A stretch of DNA of 64,000 nt from Dromiciops gliroides (GCF_019393635.1 NC_057862.1:244895941-244959940), one strand, 5' to 3'. Positions 1 to 11,851 are shown, numbered from the stretch's first letter. The notes: generated by a model not told the origin, from the letters alone. Program-made: numbers and translations.

Positions 1-18
1 TTCTCTTCTTTGTATTTT

Positions 19-168
19 TTTTACTTTTTTTTTTTTTGTGGGGCAATGAGGGTTAAGTGACTTGGCCAGGGTCACACAGCTAGTGTCAAGTGTCTGAGAC
101 TGGATTTGAACCCAGGTCCTCCTGAATTCAGGGCCAATGCTTTATCCACTGAGCCACCTAGCTGCCCC
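19..168 (-). mobile_element. WSINE1-like SINE
   Basis: A nearly full-length tRNA-derived SINE in reverse orientation: the oligo-T tail is on the left and the GGGGCAGCTAGG head on the right. The flanks share TGTATTTT (11-18 and 170-177), a likely target-site duplication. It belongs to the 'caatgag / tcaagtg / tttatcc' sequence type. Confidence 0.9.
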
Positions 169-1622
169 CTGTATTTTGAACTTAAACACCAAATAAAATG
201 AGCATTTCCTTATATGTAGTGGAACAGAAGGAGATTAATATACATGAATCTACAAATCTTTATTGCAGAGTTTGCTTTTCTTTTTAAGTACATGATAAAT
301 TCAACATGAAACTTCCAATGTTGTTCTACTTATCTGTGATCCCTTCTGGCCTTCTTTTTATTCTCTTTTCATTTCAGGGGAGGGGAAAGGACCTAACCCC
401 CTTTTCCCTCTTACCCTTCTCAAATATAAAAGAAAGACAATTAGCTTTGTAACAATTTTGTACAGTGAAGAAAATTGAATAGCCATACCAGCCACATCCA
501 AATGTAGAAAAATGTATGCCTCATTCTACATCTTGAGTTCATCACCTCTGACAGAAGGCAAGCAGTATTCTTCATTGTTGGTACTCTGGAATCATGATTA
601 CTCATTGCGTTAATCAGAGTTAACCCTTTCAAAATTGTTTTTACAATGTCATTATTGAATAAATTGTTCTACAGGGTTCTGTTCACTTCTTTCTGTCAGT
701 TCATACAATCTTCCCAGATTTCTCTGAAATTGTCCCTTTCATCGTTCCTTATAGCAATATCCCATTACCATTACATACTATAATTGATCATTCCCCACTT
801 TTAAGGCTTTATTGTTCTTTTTTTTCTTTTAAATTGGTGATGAAAGAGAGGGAGAGGAAATACTTATTAAATGAAAAGTAAACTAAAATGAAAAAATAAA
901 TTGGGAGGAGAGAGAAAACTAATTGTTCATCAGAATCTTTTTATTGATTATGTGTTAAGGATTAGTTCTTATACATTTGAATTGGTTAAATTTCTTATAT
1001 ATTTTGGAAATGAGACCTTTATCAGAGAAACTTGTTGCAAAGATTTTTTCCCCAGTTAACTATTTCCCTTCTAATTTTAACTGTATTGTGTGCAGTGTTT
1101 TGTTTGTGCAAAACCTTCTTAATTTTTATGTAATCAAAATTGTATAGTTTATCTTCTGTAGCCCTCTCTATATCCCTTGTTTGCTCACAAATTCTTTCCC
1201 TATCCCTAGAGCTGAAGGGGAATTTATTCCTTGTTTCTTTAATTTGTTTACCATGTGGTTTATTTTTCTTTAAGTCATGTATCCATTTGGAGCTCATGAT
1301 GATATGTGATTTGAGATGTTAGTCTATACCTAATTTCTGCCAGATTGCTTTTCTGAAGTGTATGTTGAATAATGATAGCTCTTCACAGCAACTGGGCCTT
1401 TAGGTTTATTGAACACTGTTCAATGAATATTGAATAAATATTATAAATAAATACTATTTGTTTCTTTGCTTCTGCATGTTGTGTACTTTATCAGTTTCAA
1501 TGATTGACCTCTCAATTTGGTTAGCCAATACTGACCAACTTTGATGATTACTGCTTTAATATATAATCTGAGATTTGGTGCTACCAGGTCCAATTCCTTC
1601 CTACTTTTAAAAATAGATATTC

Positions 1623-1943
1623 CTTATATAGTGAAGCGAGCAGGACCAGGAGAACATTGTGCACAGTGACAGCAATGTTGTTCAATGAAGAACTGTATAT
1701 GACTTAACTATTCTCAGCAATGCAATGATCCAAGAAAATTCTAAGGGACTAATGATGAAAAATGAGAAATATGGTAATGTTTTACATACTTGCATACGCA
1801 TAACATAACCTATATCTGATTTCCTACCACCTCAGGGAGAGGGGAGAGGGGAGAGGGGAGAGGAAGTAGGGAGGGAAGGAAGGATAGAATTTGGAACTCA
1901 AAACTTTAAATGAAAATATTTTAAAAAAGAAATATACACACAC
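1623..1943 (+). mobile_element. 5'-truncated L1 3' end
   Basis: The segment carries the marsupial-type L1 terminal sequence: an 'agcaggaccaggagaaca' block, then a G-rich GGGGAGA run at 1836-1862, then a short A-rich tail. It is flanked by the duplication AAAATAGATATTC (1610-1622 and 1944-1956). It is inserted head-on into the older minus-strand L1. Confidence 0.8.
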
Positions 1944-2141
1944 AAAATAGATATTCTTGATCTTTTGTCCATCATGATGAATTTTATTTTTATTTTTTCT
2001 AGTTCTATAAACTAATCCTTTGGCAGTTTGGTATGGCACCAGAAAGGTAAATTAATTTAGCTATAATTTCCATTTTTATTATATTTCAGCCTACATATGA
2101 GCAAAGAATATTTCTCTACTTATTTAGGTCAGCCTTTATTT

Positions 2142-2231
2142 ATTTATTTGTTTGATTGTTTGGTTTATTTATTTATTTGTTTATTTTTGCAGGGCAATGA
2201 GGGTTAAGTGACTTTCCCAGGGTCACACAGC
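2142..2231 (-). mobile_element. Truncated WSINE1-like SINE
   Basis: Only the 3' end of the SINE is present, from a TTTA-rich tail to the tRNA-like 'gggtcacacagct' block. The flanks repeat TCAGCCTTTATTT / TCAGTCTTTATTT (2129-2141 and 2232-2244). The insertion was therefore born short rather than deleted later. Confidence 0.8.
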
Positions 2232-2404
2232 TCAGTCTTTATTTTTGTAAAGAGTATTTTTAATTGTATTCATATAGTTCTTTTCTGTGTCTTGGTAGGT
2301 AGACTTCCAAATATGCAATATATTCTACAGTGATTTTGGATGGAATTTCACTTTTTATTTCTTTTTTCTAGGGTTTGTTAGTAATACACGGAAATACTGA
2401 TATA

Positions 2405-2545
2405 CCTTCCTCATTTTATAGGTGATGAAACTAAGGTTTAGAGTCATACAGCTATTAGTGTTAAAGCAGAACCTGAATTAATGTCTTTATGACTTCAAGT
2501 GCAAGCTACTATCCAGTAGAGCATGCTGCTGCTACAAAATTAGTG
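2405..2545 (-). mobile_element. MIR-like SINE fragment
   Basis: The segment reads 'tttataggtgatgaaactaa...gtcatacagctatta', the reverse complement of the MIR core. It is diverged and no target duplication is visible. Confidence 0.6.
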
Positions 2546-2560
2546 TTTGTCAGTGGAGAA

Positions 2561-2708
2561 TTCTCTCTCTCTCTTCCCCACCGCTATCTCTCTGTCTCTG
2601 TCTCTGTCTGTCTCTCCCTCTCTCTCTGTCTCTCTCTGTTTCTCTGTCTCCTCTCTGATTCTCTCTCTGTGTCTCTCTGTCTCTGTCTCTGTGTCTCTGT
2701 CTCTCTCC
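2561..2708. repeat. (TCTCTG)n simple repeat
   Basis: About 150 bp of imperfect TCTCTG/TCTC repeats lies between two MIR-like fragments. The low-complexity Ser/Leu and Arg/Asp frames it creates are artefacts. Confidence 0.95.
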
Positions 2709-2717
2709 TGTTACTGT

Positions 2718-2860
2718 TTTATAGATCAGAACACTTGAGCCTGAGAAAGTTGAAGTGACTTGGTCAAGGTCACACAAATAGTGAGTGCTAGGACCAGAAT
2801 CCAAATCCTAGTCTAATAACATTAAATTCAGAACTCCTTCCGTGATACCATACAGCCACG
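2718..2860 (-). mobile_element. MIR-like SINE fragment
   Basis: The segment has a MIR core in reverse orientation: 'tttatagatcagaacac...aagtgacttggtcaaggtcacacaaatag'. It may be the second half of the MIR at 2405-2545, split by expansion of the microsatellite. Confidence 0.6.
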
Positions 2861-3400
2861 TGAATCATAAATAAGTTCATACATTCAATCAATGGCAGAA
2901 CTAGGACTAAAATTCATTTCTCTGGAATCTTGACCACTTTTCTTTCCCTGTCTGAGGTTGAGCTGGAGTGGTAGGAAGATGGAAGGAAAGGTAAAGAATA
3001 TTCAGGTCAGTAGTTCAGGCAGTGTATGTGACAATGGCAGTCAGAGGTATAAGTGAAGTTTACCATAAGAGGGCAAATTGAAGAGAAAAAGTGATAAAGT
3101 GATACTTCAGAGTGGTATTGGCCAAACAGTGGTCCAAGGTTGGCACTAAGAAATGATAACATTGAATGTCAGCATTTCGCTTATATACTTGTGGTTATTG
3201 GGCCTTCCTGCCATAGGAGCTACTCATCCATCAGTGTGAATGTATCTTGGCAGATATTTGTAAATAGGTAATGAATTGGGTCTAGAATTAAATAAGAGGT
3301 CAGAAGCCAGATGGCTTATGAAAAATTGCATGGTTTTTATTTGATTTTAATACATTTAATAATACCATTAGAACTTAATCCATTTCAGTGATTAGAAAAT
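2861..3400. other. Unassigned sequence
   Basis: I recognise no gene or repeat here. The sequence is ordinary AT-rich non-coding DNA. Confidence 0.5.
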
Positions 3401-3404
3401 GGCA

Positions 3405-3536
3405 CAGTGTAATCAATCTATCAATCAATAAACTGTTATTAAACATCTACTATTTGCCAGGCACTACATTAAATGCTAGGGAGACAAAAAGAGGCAAAAG
3501 ACAGTCCCTACCCCTCAAGGAGCTTGATCTAATGAG

Positions 3537-3589
<53 letters not shown>

Positions 3590-3660
3590 TGCAAAGAAAT
3601 ATTCAATTCAATAAACATTTACTAAATGCCTACTATGTGCCAGGCACTGTGATAAGCACA
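3405..3660 (-). mobile_element. L2/CR1-like 3' end fragments around a (GT)n tract
   Basis: Two blocks match the reverse complement of an L2-like 3' terminus: 'attaaacatctactatttgccaggcact' at about 3435 and 'actaaatgcctactatgtgccaggcact' at about 3620. A pure (GT)n of about 45 bp separates them at 3539-3584. The 106-residue frame across this stretch is an artefact of the repeat. Confidence 0.65.
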
Positions 3661-4180
3661 TATTTATACATAAATATATGCAAAAAAGCTATATGCAGTA
3701 TATGTTGAGCCAAACTATCACTTGGAATTGAAAATATATTATTTATACTATGTAGTTTGAATGAATCCTAATGTCATTACTGATCTAACCTTTTCAAATA
3801 TGCTGAAATAAAAGCTTTCATGGAAAAATATCTCTAATGGAGAAAATTGTTATAGATAAGTATTGTATTACATTAAGTTTTTCTTTTTTACTTGGGGTGG
3901 AGGGTAGGAGGTATAATGGAGAGAGGGATTAGGAATAGGGAAGCCAAAAAAAATAAGGAAAAAGGAAAATATGGTCATTTAAGAATTTTTATTTTTAAAA
4001 TGCACAGGAAAACAGAAAGAAGGCAATAAGGAATCATAGTCAAGTAAAACAGTTTTGAAAATTACCTGGTGAATTTATTATTTACATAATATATTTTAAA
4101 AGAAAAGCCAGAGATGAGTAGTTTCATGTACAATCTTATTTTTCTATCCTACTGTGAATCTGAAAATGCCTGATTTTGTT

Positions 4181-4326
4181 ATTTTTTTTTTCTGGGCAAT
4201 GAGGGTTAAGTGACTTGCTTAGGGTCACACAGCTAGTAAATGTCAAGTATATGAGGCTGGATTTGAACTCAGGTCCTCCTGAATCCAGGGCTGATGCTTT
4301 ATCTACTGCTCTACCTAGCTGCCACC
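4181..4326 (-). mobile_element. WSINE1-like SINE
   Basis: The copy is full-length in reverse orientation, from an oligo-T tail to 'ctacctagctgcc'. It is moderately diverged. I did not resolve its target-site duplication. Confidence 0.85.
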
Positions 4327-4389
4327 CCCATGCTTTAGTTAGTTTTAACAGAATTTAAAAGACTTCAAAAATAATTTTCTGCCTATGGG

Positions 4390-4790
4390 ATATCACCATC
4401 TGGATATCTAGATTCAAGATGTCCAAATCAAACTGTACCTTCTTTTCCCCAAAATCTTTCTGTCCATCTAACTTTTCCATTTCTTTTGCTGGCATAACCT
4501 TTCTTCCAGTCACTCAGGCTCAAAACCTCAGTAATCTTTAATTGTTCCCTCTCTCAACATCACATAACCAAGTACTAGCCAAGACCCAAAAATTCTACCC
4601 TCACAAATTCTGTTACATCTCTACTCCCAAAAGCCATCATCTTTGTTCAGGCCTTCATCACCCTGCTTCTCACAGTCTCCTAACTGTTCTCCATGCTGTC
4701 TCTTCTCTTTTCAATCCCACTCTTTAGGCTGCTAAACAAATTATCTTTGTAAAACATAACCTGGGTATTCAGTGGCACCTTACCACCACT
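4390..4790 (+). mobile_element. L2/CR1-like LINE fragment
   Basis: The phrases 'ttcaggccttcatcaccctgc', 'gtctcctaactgttctcc' and 'aatcccactctttaggctgct' are typical of the L2-like 3' region seen four more times in this window. It is degraded. A short CA/TA microsatellite follows at 4791-4830. Confidence 0.6.
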
Positions 4791-4959
4791 ATACATATAC
4801 ATATACAGATATGTATACATGTACACACACACCCCCACTAGTTGTTCTTTGTTCACTTTCTTTCGTTTTGAAATATCTTGGTGGTTTTCTTGGAATCCTC
4901 TCCACTTCTTGTACCTCTGTGTTTATAACACACTGTCCACAGCTAAGTAGTCACTAATT

Positions 4960-7060
4960 CCTTTTTCTGTAATTACTCCTAACCAGTAGTTAAGTATTTA
5001 TGTTTTTAATTTCTGTTTATTTTGCCTACACAAGAAATCATGATTGTGGCATAACAATGACTGCTCTGATCATTTCAATTGCTACGATACCTACTAGCCT
5101 TGAAGTTCCTTACTTAGAAAAACAGCAAAAATGTGGTGGTTGATTGTATTATTTTTATGGTTATTTTGGACATATGCTATGATTTCCAGAAGTACCCTTC
5201 TACACACACACAGACACACACTCACACATACATACATTCCATGGTACTATACATATATTTAGGAACAATTGAACTTCTATGTACAAAATTGCCTTGAGCT
5301 ATTCTTTAAGTTAATTATCACTTCTTTTGGTACTGTGAATGACTGTTCAATGACACTGTCAGCAAGTGGAATGAACCAAATTACTTTAATTATGGAGTAA
5401 TTGCACAGAGTGATGGTAATTAAATCTTGATCAGTTTAAGTGAGTGAATTAATTGCTCTAACTTGGAATGCACACCACAGCAAAAGGAGTTGTTTTGTAG
5501 TTTAATTAACACTATCCACTAAATTCTTATCATATCTAAAATGCAGACAATTAATGAGTTTGATTCTCTTCTCACCTTAGCAGGAACTAGGACAGAATAC
5601 ATGCTGAGAAAGGTAGCATAGCTGGGACTATGAGAGAAAACTTAATATTCTTGTCAGTTATGTAGATATATTGGTTGAAATCTCTACTTTGCCTTCCAGT
5701 GAAATGTGCAAATAGAAATATTTCCATATAATTAGCTTCTGGCCCCATTTCATTTCAATATTCACTGATCTGCAAAATAGTATACTTTTCTAAATTGGTT
5801 AATGTTTTAAACTTTTTGGCCAAACCTCCCTTGTTAGTACCCCCTGCTTACTATATTTTCTTTCCTAACTAATATGGAAGTTTCAGCCTTTCTTTTGTTG
5901 GAGTATGATTGAATTCTTCATATTATTTCAATATTTAACCATGTACCATCTAAATTTAATTTATTTTTACCTGAAGCTTCACCCTTCCTTTATTACATGT
6001 CATAATAACAATGATTAGAAATATATTGTATTTATTTTTCCTTCTCTCCTCCCTGATCTCCTAGAACTTCTCGATTATGTACTGTCTCCCTTATTTTTAG
6101 AGGAAGATAGTGTTATCATCAATTTACAGATGGAGTCATGGTGACTTGGGGAGATTGGGTGACTAGCTCTCTGGGGAACTATGACTGGTACTTTTGCTAC
6201 TCAACTGTTCTGCCTCCCTCTTTTATAAGTAATTCTTCATAGTTGCTCTAGGTCAAGGTTATGATAACATTTAATAAACAAGAGAACTGAAGTATAGAAA
6301 GTTAAACTGATTTATTCTGTGTTCTCATATAAAATCACATCAAGCCCCAAATAGAGAAAACATTTCATCTGAATTATAGTACCATAACATGGGTACAAAA
6401 CTGGTTATTATTGACTCAGACAATAGAACAGAACAGAATCACTGTATTCAAGGATAACAAGTGGTATTAGATGACAACAAAAGGAATTTTAAAAGGTAAG
6501 TAGGATTTGCCTCACTAGATGTATGAGGCTGTTATTTCCTACCCAAACCTCTCTAATGGGTCATACTAGTATGCTGTAGTTCTGAAGTGCTCAGATCTTA
6601 CTTAGATGATCCTGGGAACTTAGGAGACAGCTAGATCATTCTAGATATCCCCCCTTTTGCTAAGAGTTTAGTTTTGGTTACAGACTAAACTATATTTCTA
6701 GGTCTGAATTCTATGCCATTCAATGCCAACTCAGTATGCCTAAGGTTTTTGGAACTAGGTTTGACTGGGTACTATTCCAGACTCTTCTCTTTTTGTTTCC
6801 AAGACTGACTTCATTAATATTGGTCTATATCAGCAGTATATAAATATATCTATATATACTTTCATCCAATCTCAGATATGTAGCACAATTTGCTGTGTTC
6901 CTAGTATTTATGGCAATAAATATTGTAATACTGTAATATTGTAAAGGACAATGATGGGATTCATACTTACCTTGAAAAAGACCAAAGGATAAACACATGT
7001 TAATACACTTAGGAAGGAAAACTATACAAATAGAAGATGGGAAATTATAGACTTCTTGAA
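4960..7060. other. Non-coding stretch with few recognisable repeats
   Basis: No gene is recognised in these 2 kb. A short CA tract lies at about 5204-5235. The part at 5250-5600 is unusually rich in TAATTA-type motifs and is listed separately. The rest is AT-rich unassigned sequence. The open frame at 6825-7160 is partly inside the next SINE and is not a gene. Confidence 0.5.
5250..5600. promoter_or_regulatory. Candidate conserved non-coding element (homeodomain-type motifs)
   Basis: The segment is repeat-free and contains at least six ATTA/TAATT cores within about 250 bp, for example 'ttaattatcac', 'tttaattatgg', 'ggtaattaaat', 'gaattaattgc', 'tttaattaaca' and 'acaattaatga'. Such clustering is common in developmental enhancers, but it is also expected by chance in AT-rich DNA. 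Conservation cannot be judged from one sequence. Confidence 0.25.
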
Positions 7061-7073
7061 AGTCAACCTCTTT

Positions 7074-7284
7074 GGGGGCAGCTAGGTGGTGCAGTGGATA
7101 AAGCACCAGCCCTGGATTCAGGAGACACTTGACACATACTAGCTGTGTGATCTTGGGCAAATCACTTAACCCTCATTGCCCTGCAAAAAATAAATAAGTA
7201 AATAGATAAATGAATGAATGAATAAACAAACAAGTAAAAAAATAAATGAATAAGTGGATGAATGGATGAATAATCAAATAATTG

Positions 7285-7343
<59 letters not shown>
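7074..7343 (+). mobile_element. WSINE1-like SINE with long AAAT/GATA tail
   Basis: The SINE head and body run to 'ctcattgccctgc'. The tail has expanded into AAATA/AATGA repeats and then about 14 GATA units (7286-7345). AGTCAACCTC (7061-7070) and AGTCAGCCTC (7344-7353) are the target-site duplication, so the whole microsatellite grew from the SINE tail. The body is shortened in the middle, where 'cctgagttcaaatccagcctcaga' is missing. Confidence 0.9.
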
Positions 7344-7345
<2 letters not shown>

Positions 7346-7353
7346 TCAGCCTC

Positions 7354-8220
7354 CTTTTCTACTCACCCATCTTCAGGATTTCAGAACTCCCCCAATTGCC
7401 CTCTCCATCTGTATGCCAAGGAATTCTGTGAAAGTGATGAACAAGAGCTCCTTGAAGGTTTGTAGAGAAACTGGCATTTTTCAAGCTCTCCTATGACTTG
7501 AGATTAGAGGGGAAGAGTTTTCTAGGATAAGGCTAAAGACCTGGGATCTTCTACAGACCCACTCCCCTAAAAAGAATTTGAAGAGCATTTAGCTGGCTGA
7601 ATTCCAATTAAAGAACATATAGAGAGAACTGAGTAATGCTAAAAGAATATCCATTAGCAAGCTCTTTTTTTTTACTTTGTAAAAAAAGTTTGAAATATCA
7701 TAGATTTTAAGACTTAGGACATTCTCTTTATGACTCACACCCCCAACTGACTCTCAGGAGAAGGATCTGTGAAATCCATTTCTATGTACCATAACAGAGT
7801 TGAAGAAGGAGGTATATATCAGTAGCAGTTTAATGCACAGTGTTTTTTCTTTCCAAAGTGTTTTGCCTCATATAGAACCCTGGAGTTTGTGTTTCAGTGG
7901 CTTTTGTGTGGATCATTACATATGTTTTAATTTGTGTTAGTTCTACTATCCTTAAGTCCCTTTGCAATACCATGCCTTGGGTTACAGTTTCAGGATATTG
8001 AAAGACCAGGTGAATGGTTATTCAGGACAAGACAAAAAACATTTATGACATGAACACACAGTGCTAGGAAATGAGGGAGATAAAAACTTCAGATAAGACA
8101 TGAAGCTTGCTTACATGGATCTGATATTGGGATCAGAAACCAACTCATACTTATTACCGGATAAGTGCATTAGAGAGTAACAAAGAAAATTCTGTTTGAA
8201 GTGTGTGTGGGTTCATTATC
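7354..8220. other. Unassigned sequence
   Basis: No gene or repeat family is recognised. There are short A/T runs and no long open frame. Confidence 0.45.
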
Positions 8221-8224
8221 AGGA

Positions 8225-8609
8225 GGAGTAGGGTGAAGGTAGAAGAGGTGTATTTGAAATTGATTTCTAATAGATTAAAGAGAGTGCATTCCAATCACAG
8301 AGAAGAGCACAGAAGCATGAGATTTGGTGGGGGGGGGGGCAGGAAATGCAGAGAACAGATCAGTTTGACTGGATCTGAGTAAGGAATACTATGAGACAAA
8401 GCTAGAAAGGTAACAGCACAAGATTGCAATATTTTGAAAGTCAGGCAAAATAATTTTAATTTTATTTGGTAGGCAGCTGGGAGCCAGCAAAGATTTTTGA
8501 GGAGAGGAGTGACATGATCAGAGGTATGTCTGTGTGTTGTAGGTATGTGTGTATACACATATATATACATATATATGTATATATATATGTGTATATATGT
8601 ATATATATA

Positions 8610-8642
<33 letters not shown>

Positions 8643-8890
8643 GAAGGATTATTCTATTAGCAGTATGAAGAATAGATTGTAAAGGAGGAGAGAGTAGAGA
8701 TAGGAAAATCTGTTAGAAGGCTATTGCAATAGTCCCAGTAGATGGCGATGAGGTTCTATGCTATGGTGCTGTCACTGGCTATCCAAAAAGGGGCTTACAT
8801 ACAGGAGACTTTTCAGAGATAGGAATGACAGAACTTAGTAATTGATTGGTTATGAGAGGTGAGGGAGATGTTTCATCATATAAGGAAGGC
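8225..8890 (+). repeat. Ancient interspersed repeat split by a (TATATG)n tract
   Basis: The phrases 'ggcagctgggagccagcaaag', 'gaggagtgacatgatcagagg' and 'gaaggctattgcaatagtcc' recur in the repeats at 27097-27970 and 45050-45530. This is therefore one old repeat family with three copies in the window. I cannot name it with confidence. About 100 bp of TATATG/CATATA microsatellite (8541-8642) sits inside. Confidence 0.55.
8541..8642. repeat. (TATATG)n/(TA)n microsatellite
   Basis: The tract is about 100 bp of alternating purine-pyrimidine TATATG, CACATA and TA repeats. The Ile/Tyr-rich frame over it is an artefact. Confidence 0.95.
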
Positions 8891-9500
8891 CCTGCCTGTT
8901 AAGTTCTAGCCTAATGAGTCTTTTAATGTGACTGGCTCCTAGATTCTTTGTTTCTATATTGGTTGTACCCCTCCAGCAATATCTTCTCACTTTAAAAGAA
9001 AAGGGTAAGCCTTATGTTCACTCTAATAGTGGATTTGCCAAAGCAAATAGACAGCTGGCCCTCGCACATTCCTGGGAGAATGACCCCATCATCACCTCCA
9101 TGACAAGCTTAGTCTTCTTGGTCCAAGGCCTCAAATTTGAAAACAACTTCCAGGATCAGCAGCCCCAGTTAGTAACTTAAGAAACTGAAACTGAGTCATG
9201 TCAGCCAACTCTGTCCTGGATCTTTCAGGAACCCTGTCACTTTTTATTCCAGGGAAGAGGATGAGTAGGCTGTTTTGGTGGAACTGAGGCAAACCCCTGG
9301 CAATTAGGAAGGGAAGAAGCAGGTGTGGGAAAGCCTTTTAAGCAGTCAGGTACCAGCCTGGCAGTTGGTGAATACAAGAGAGAGGTGACCAGCTTACTTT
9401 TTAGGACCACGATGCCAATTACATTGTCCCATTGCATCTTCTGCCAAGCAATCCACATAATTAGCATTTATTGAGACAGAAACAGATGCACAATGAAAGC

Positions 9501-9539
<39 letters not shown>

Positions 9540-9680
9540 GTGTTTGTAGCAAAGTATTAAATACCATCTATTTGGGGAGAAACAAGTATTAATAAACAAA
9601 AAGGTTTCTCCTTTTTCTCCTTTTCTCCCTCTCTGGAGAGATTGGGGTAGTTCACTTTATTTTAATCTTTTACACACATT
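8891..9680. other. Unassigned sequence with a (GA)n tract
   Basis: No gene is recognised. A pure (GA)n tract of about 34 bp lies at 9504-9537. The 70-76 residue frames on either strand resemble no family I know and lack supporting context. Confidence 0.5.
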
Positions 9681-10600
9681 TGCATATAGCTGCTTTTGGG
9701 AGAATGCTTCTTAACATTTACACCTACTCTATTTAAAATGAATGTTTTAAGGGTCACAGATAGGTTTTAAAAACACAGAAGTTCATAAAATCACATTTCC
9801 TTCTTGTTTACTCAGTGGTGCTGATATAAACAAAATATGAACTCGTTCAGCAGTTTAGCTTTTACTACACTATTTTAGAAAAGCAACAACAAATTGAAAC
9901 TATCAGAAAGTATGTTCATGACCTTATGTTTTAGGAAGAAGTGGCTTTATTGTCCATAAAACATTTTAATGCACAGAGAGACACACTTTTATCCCTCTGT
10001 TTATACAAGGCCCAATCAATTGACAGGATTAAGCCCTAAATAATCTGACATTAGTATTAAAACAAATATTTAAAGCATGAGTATCCATTATCCATGCATA
10101 CGGGGACAATATGGATGGAGCTTTCTTCTTGGTGTTAAAACATATGCTGAGCAAAAAAAAAAATGCATTAGCAGAAGCTGCACAGATCTGTAGAGTGAGA
10201 TTGTCAGAGAGAACAGATTACAGCTTACATCACTTTTTCAGTGAGTAGCAAAAGAAAGATTGGAGAGTCATTTTAAAACTGATTACAGAGGCAGAGGATT
10301 AAATAGACTAACTTGTGACAGAGACTTTGCAACATTGTCTTTGCCTTTGCCTTTGATCGGTTGAGAACTGAAGGACATCTGTTAATGATGGACAGAACTG
10401 TACACTCTTCCAAGGTTCAGCTCCTAAGAAATACTGTGACTGGCAATAGATAAGTCATGTGCAACTCTCTCTTCTGGTCCCCTGAAGACCAAGAATTAGG
10501 CAGTGCAGTTACCAAGTGAATTTGAATTAACCTTTAGTATTACCCCAGCTTCAATGTGGGGTTACTTGTATTCAAATTAATTTTCCTAAAAAAAAAGTTG
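9681..10600. promoter_or_regulatory. Candidate conserved non-coding element
   Basis: About 900 bp free of recognisable transposons, in a window where repeats usually occur every few hundred bases. It contains transcription-factor-like cores such as 'caattgacagg' (TGACAG, MEIS/TALE-like), 'ggattaag' (bicoid/OTX-like) and 'atttgcatat' (octamer-like). This suggests constraint but proves nothing without alignment. Confidence 0.3.
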
Positions 10601-10899
10601 TACTTAGTAAAAAATATTGCCTTTTATAGTCAAGAGTCTAAAAGTGTTTTATACAAAGACACTTAGATTTTTCCAGTGTCTGAGATATTACTTGGGCATT
10701 TATTTATTCAAATACAATATTTATTATGGTAGACCATAGACCATAGACCATAGTACTAAGAGTGTTAGCTGGCAAGATAGCACATCCACTGAGGCAGGTC
10801 TTGCTTTAAAGAAATTTATGATTCAGCTGGATAAATTGTATACACACATATAAACACACACATATGTCATTATGTGATTAAGTTATATATGTATATATG

Positions 10900-11090
10900 T
10901 CTACACATCAATCAATAAAGATACATTTATTAAACACCAAATATTAATGTGCCAGGCATTGTCCTAAACATCGGTGATACAAAAAGAGACAAAAGACAGT
11001 CTCTCCCCTCAAGAACCTTATACTCTAATGGGGGAGACAGCATGCAAACAAATATAAATAAAGAATACACAATAAAAGTTATTCCCACAA
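10900..11090 (-). mobile_element. L2/CR1-like 3' end
   Basis: 'atcaatcaataaagatacatt' followed by 'aatgtgccaggcattgtcct' and 'aaaagacagtctctcccctcaag' is the reverse complement of the L2-like terminus. A small CA/TA tract (10840-10905) and three GACCATA units (about 10731-10752) lie just upstream. Confidence 0.65.
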
Positions 11091-11580
11091 TGACAGATGT
11101 GATAATGAAAGTCCCCTACTCAAAAATCTTCAGTAGCTAGACATTTTCTTATAAGCAGTGTTTGGTTTTTGGTCCAAACCTATGATTTCATCCATGGAGG
11201 TTTAAGTCTTTCTTTTTAGGCTCCTATCTAGAGGATATTGTTATAAAGAAATCAAACTCCAGAAATGGAGAATAGACTTTGCTGAAGAGTTGGTTGGCTT
11301 GTTGATGCCTTTTGAAATTGGCTTTAGAGGACTTCTGAGGAAAGGGAGCTGGTAGATTCCATCTGGCATAGAAGATTATGAGTTCTGGGTCAACCTCTAG
11401 GTCCATTCTGGATGTCTGCTGCTCTGCTGTCCTCTTAAGACTTTGGTGGGCAAGACAGTGTTCATAGTTGTGGGGTGCAAGAGAAATTATCAAAAGCTGA
11501 ATACGTCAGCTGGCAAGACAATACACTCACCAAGGCAGGGTGCTTTCCTTTCCTCCATCAACTGCTCAATTCATCTTAAA
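11091..11580. other. Unassigned sequence
   Basis: No family is recognised. The 89-residue minus frame at 11224-11493 has no recognisable domain and I treat it as chance. Confidence 0.45.
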
Positions 11581-11584
11581 TCTG

Positions 11585-11851
11585 TGGGGCAGCTGGTGGC
11601 ACAGTAGATAAAAGTGCTGGGTTTGGTGTTAGGAACATGAGTTCAAATCTGGACATCAACCCTTATATTAGCTGTGTGACCCTAGGGAACTCACTTAAAA
11701 CTTTGCTTCAGTATCCTCAATTGTTAAATAGGGATAATAATAGCACTAACTCACAGGATGTTGTGAGGTTCAAATGCAATATTTGTAAAAAAAAATAATA
11801 ATGTGTAGCATAGTGCCTGGAATGTAGTATGTGCTTATACCTTTTCCTTAG
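11585..11851 (+). mobile_element. MIR/MAR1-like SINE
   Basis: The tRNA-like head 'ggggcagctggtggcacagtag' leads into a MIR-type core ('ctgtgtgaccctagggaactcac'). A 3' end follows with 'gggataataatagcacta...ttgtgaggttcaaatg...tagtgcctggaatgtagtatgtgctta'. It is older and longer than the WSINE copies. Confidence 0.75.

Larger units (their letters stand above)
250..2385 (-). mobile_element. L1 LINE remnant (ORF2 and 3' part)
   Basis: The reverse strand reads as decayed L1 ORF2. The stretch 1022-1297 encodes about 90 residues resembling the region upstream of the C-terminal part of L1 ORF2, with a 'DYIKIKK' core followed by 'KIRREIVNWGKNLC'. The piece at 300-810 resembles the ORF2 end and 3' region. 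The part after 1957 resembles RT-proximal ORF2. A second L1 (1623-1943, with target-site duplication) and a truncated SINE (2142-2231) interrupt it. Stops and frameshifts make it non-functional. The outer limits are approximate. Confidence 0.75.

Noticed and set aside
2489-2804. Ser/Leu-rich and Arg/Asp-rich frames on both strands
   Set aside because: Produced by the (TCTCTG)n simple repeat.
4542-4727. Short plus frame as an exon
   Set aside because: It lies within an L2-like LINE 3' region and shows no recognisable protein domain.
7260-7345. CRISPR-like or satellite array
   Set aside because: A plain GATA microsatellite in a SINE tail, with no spacers.
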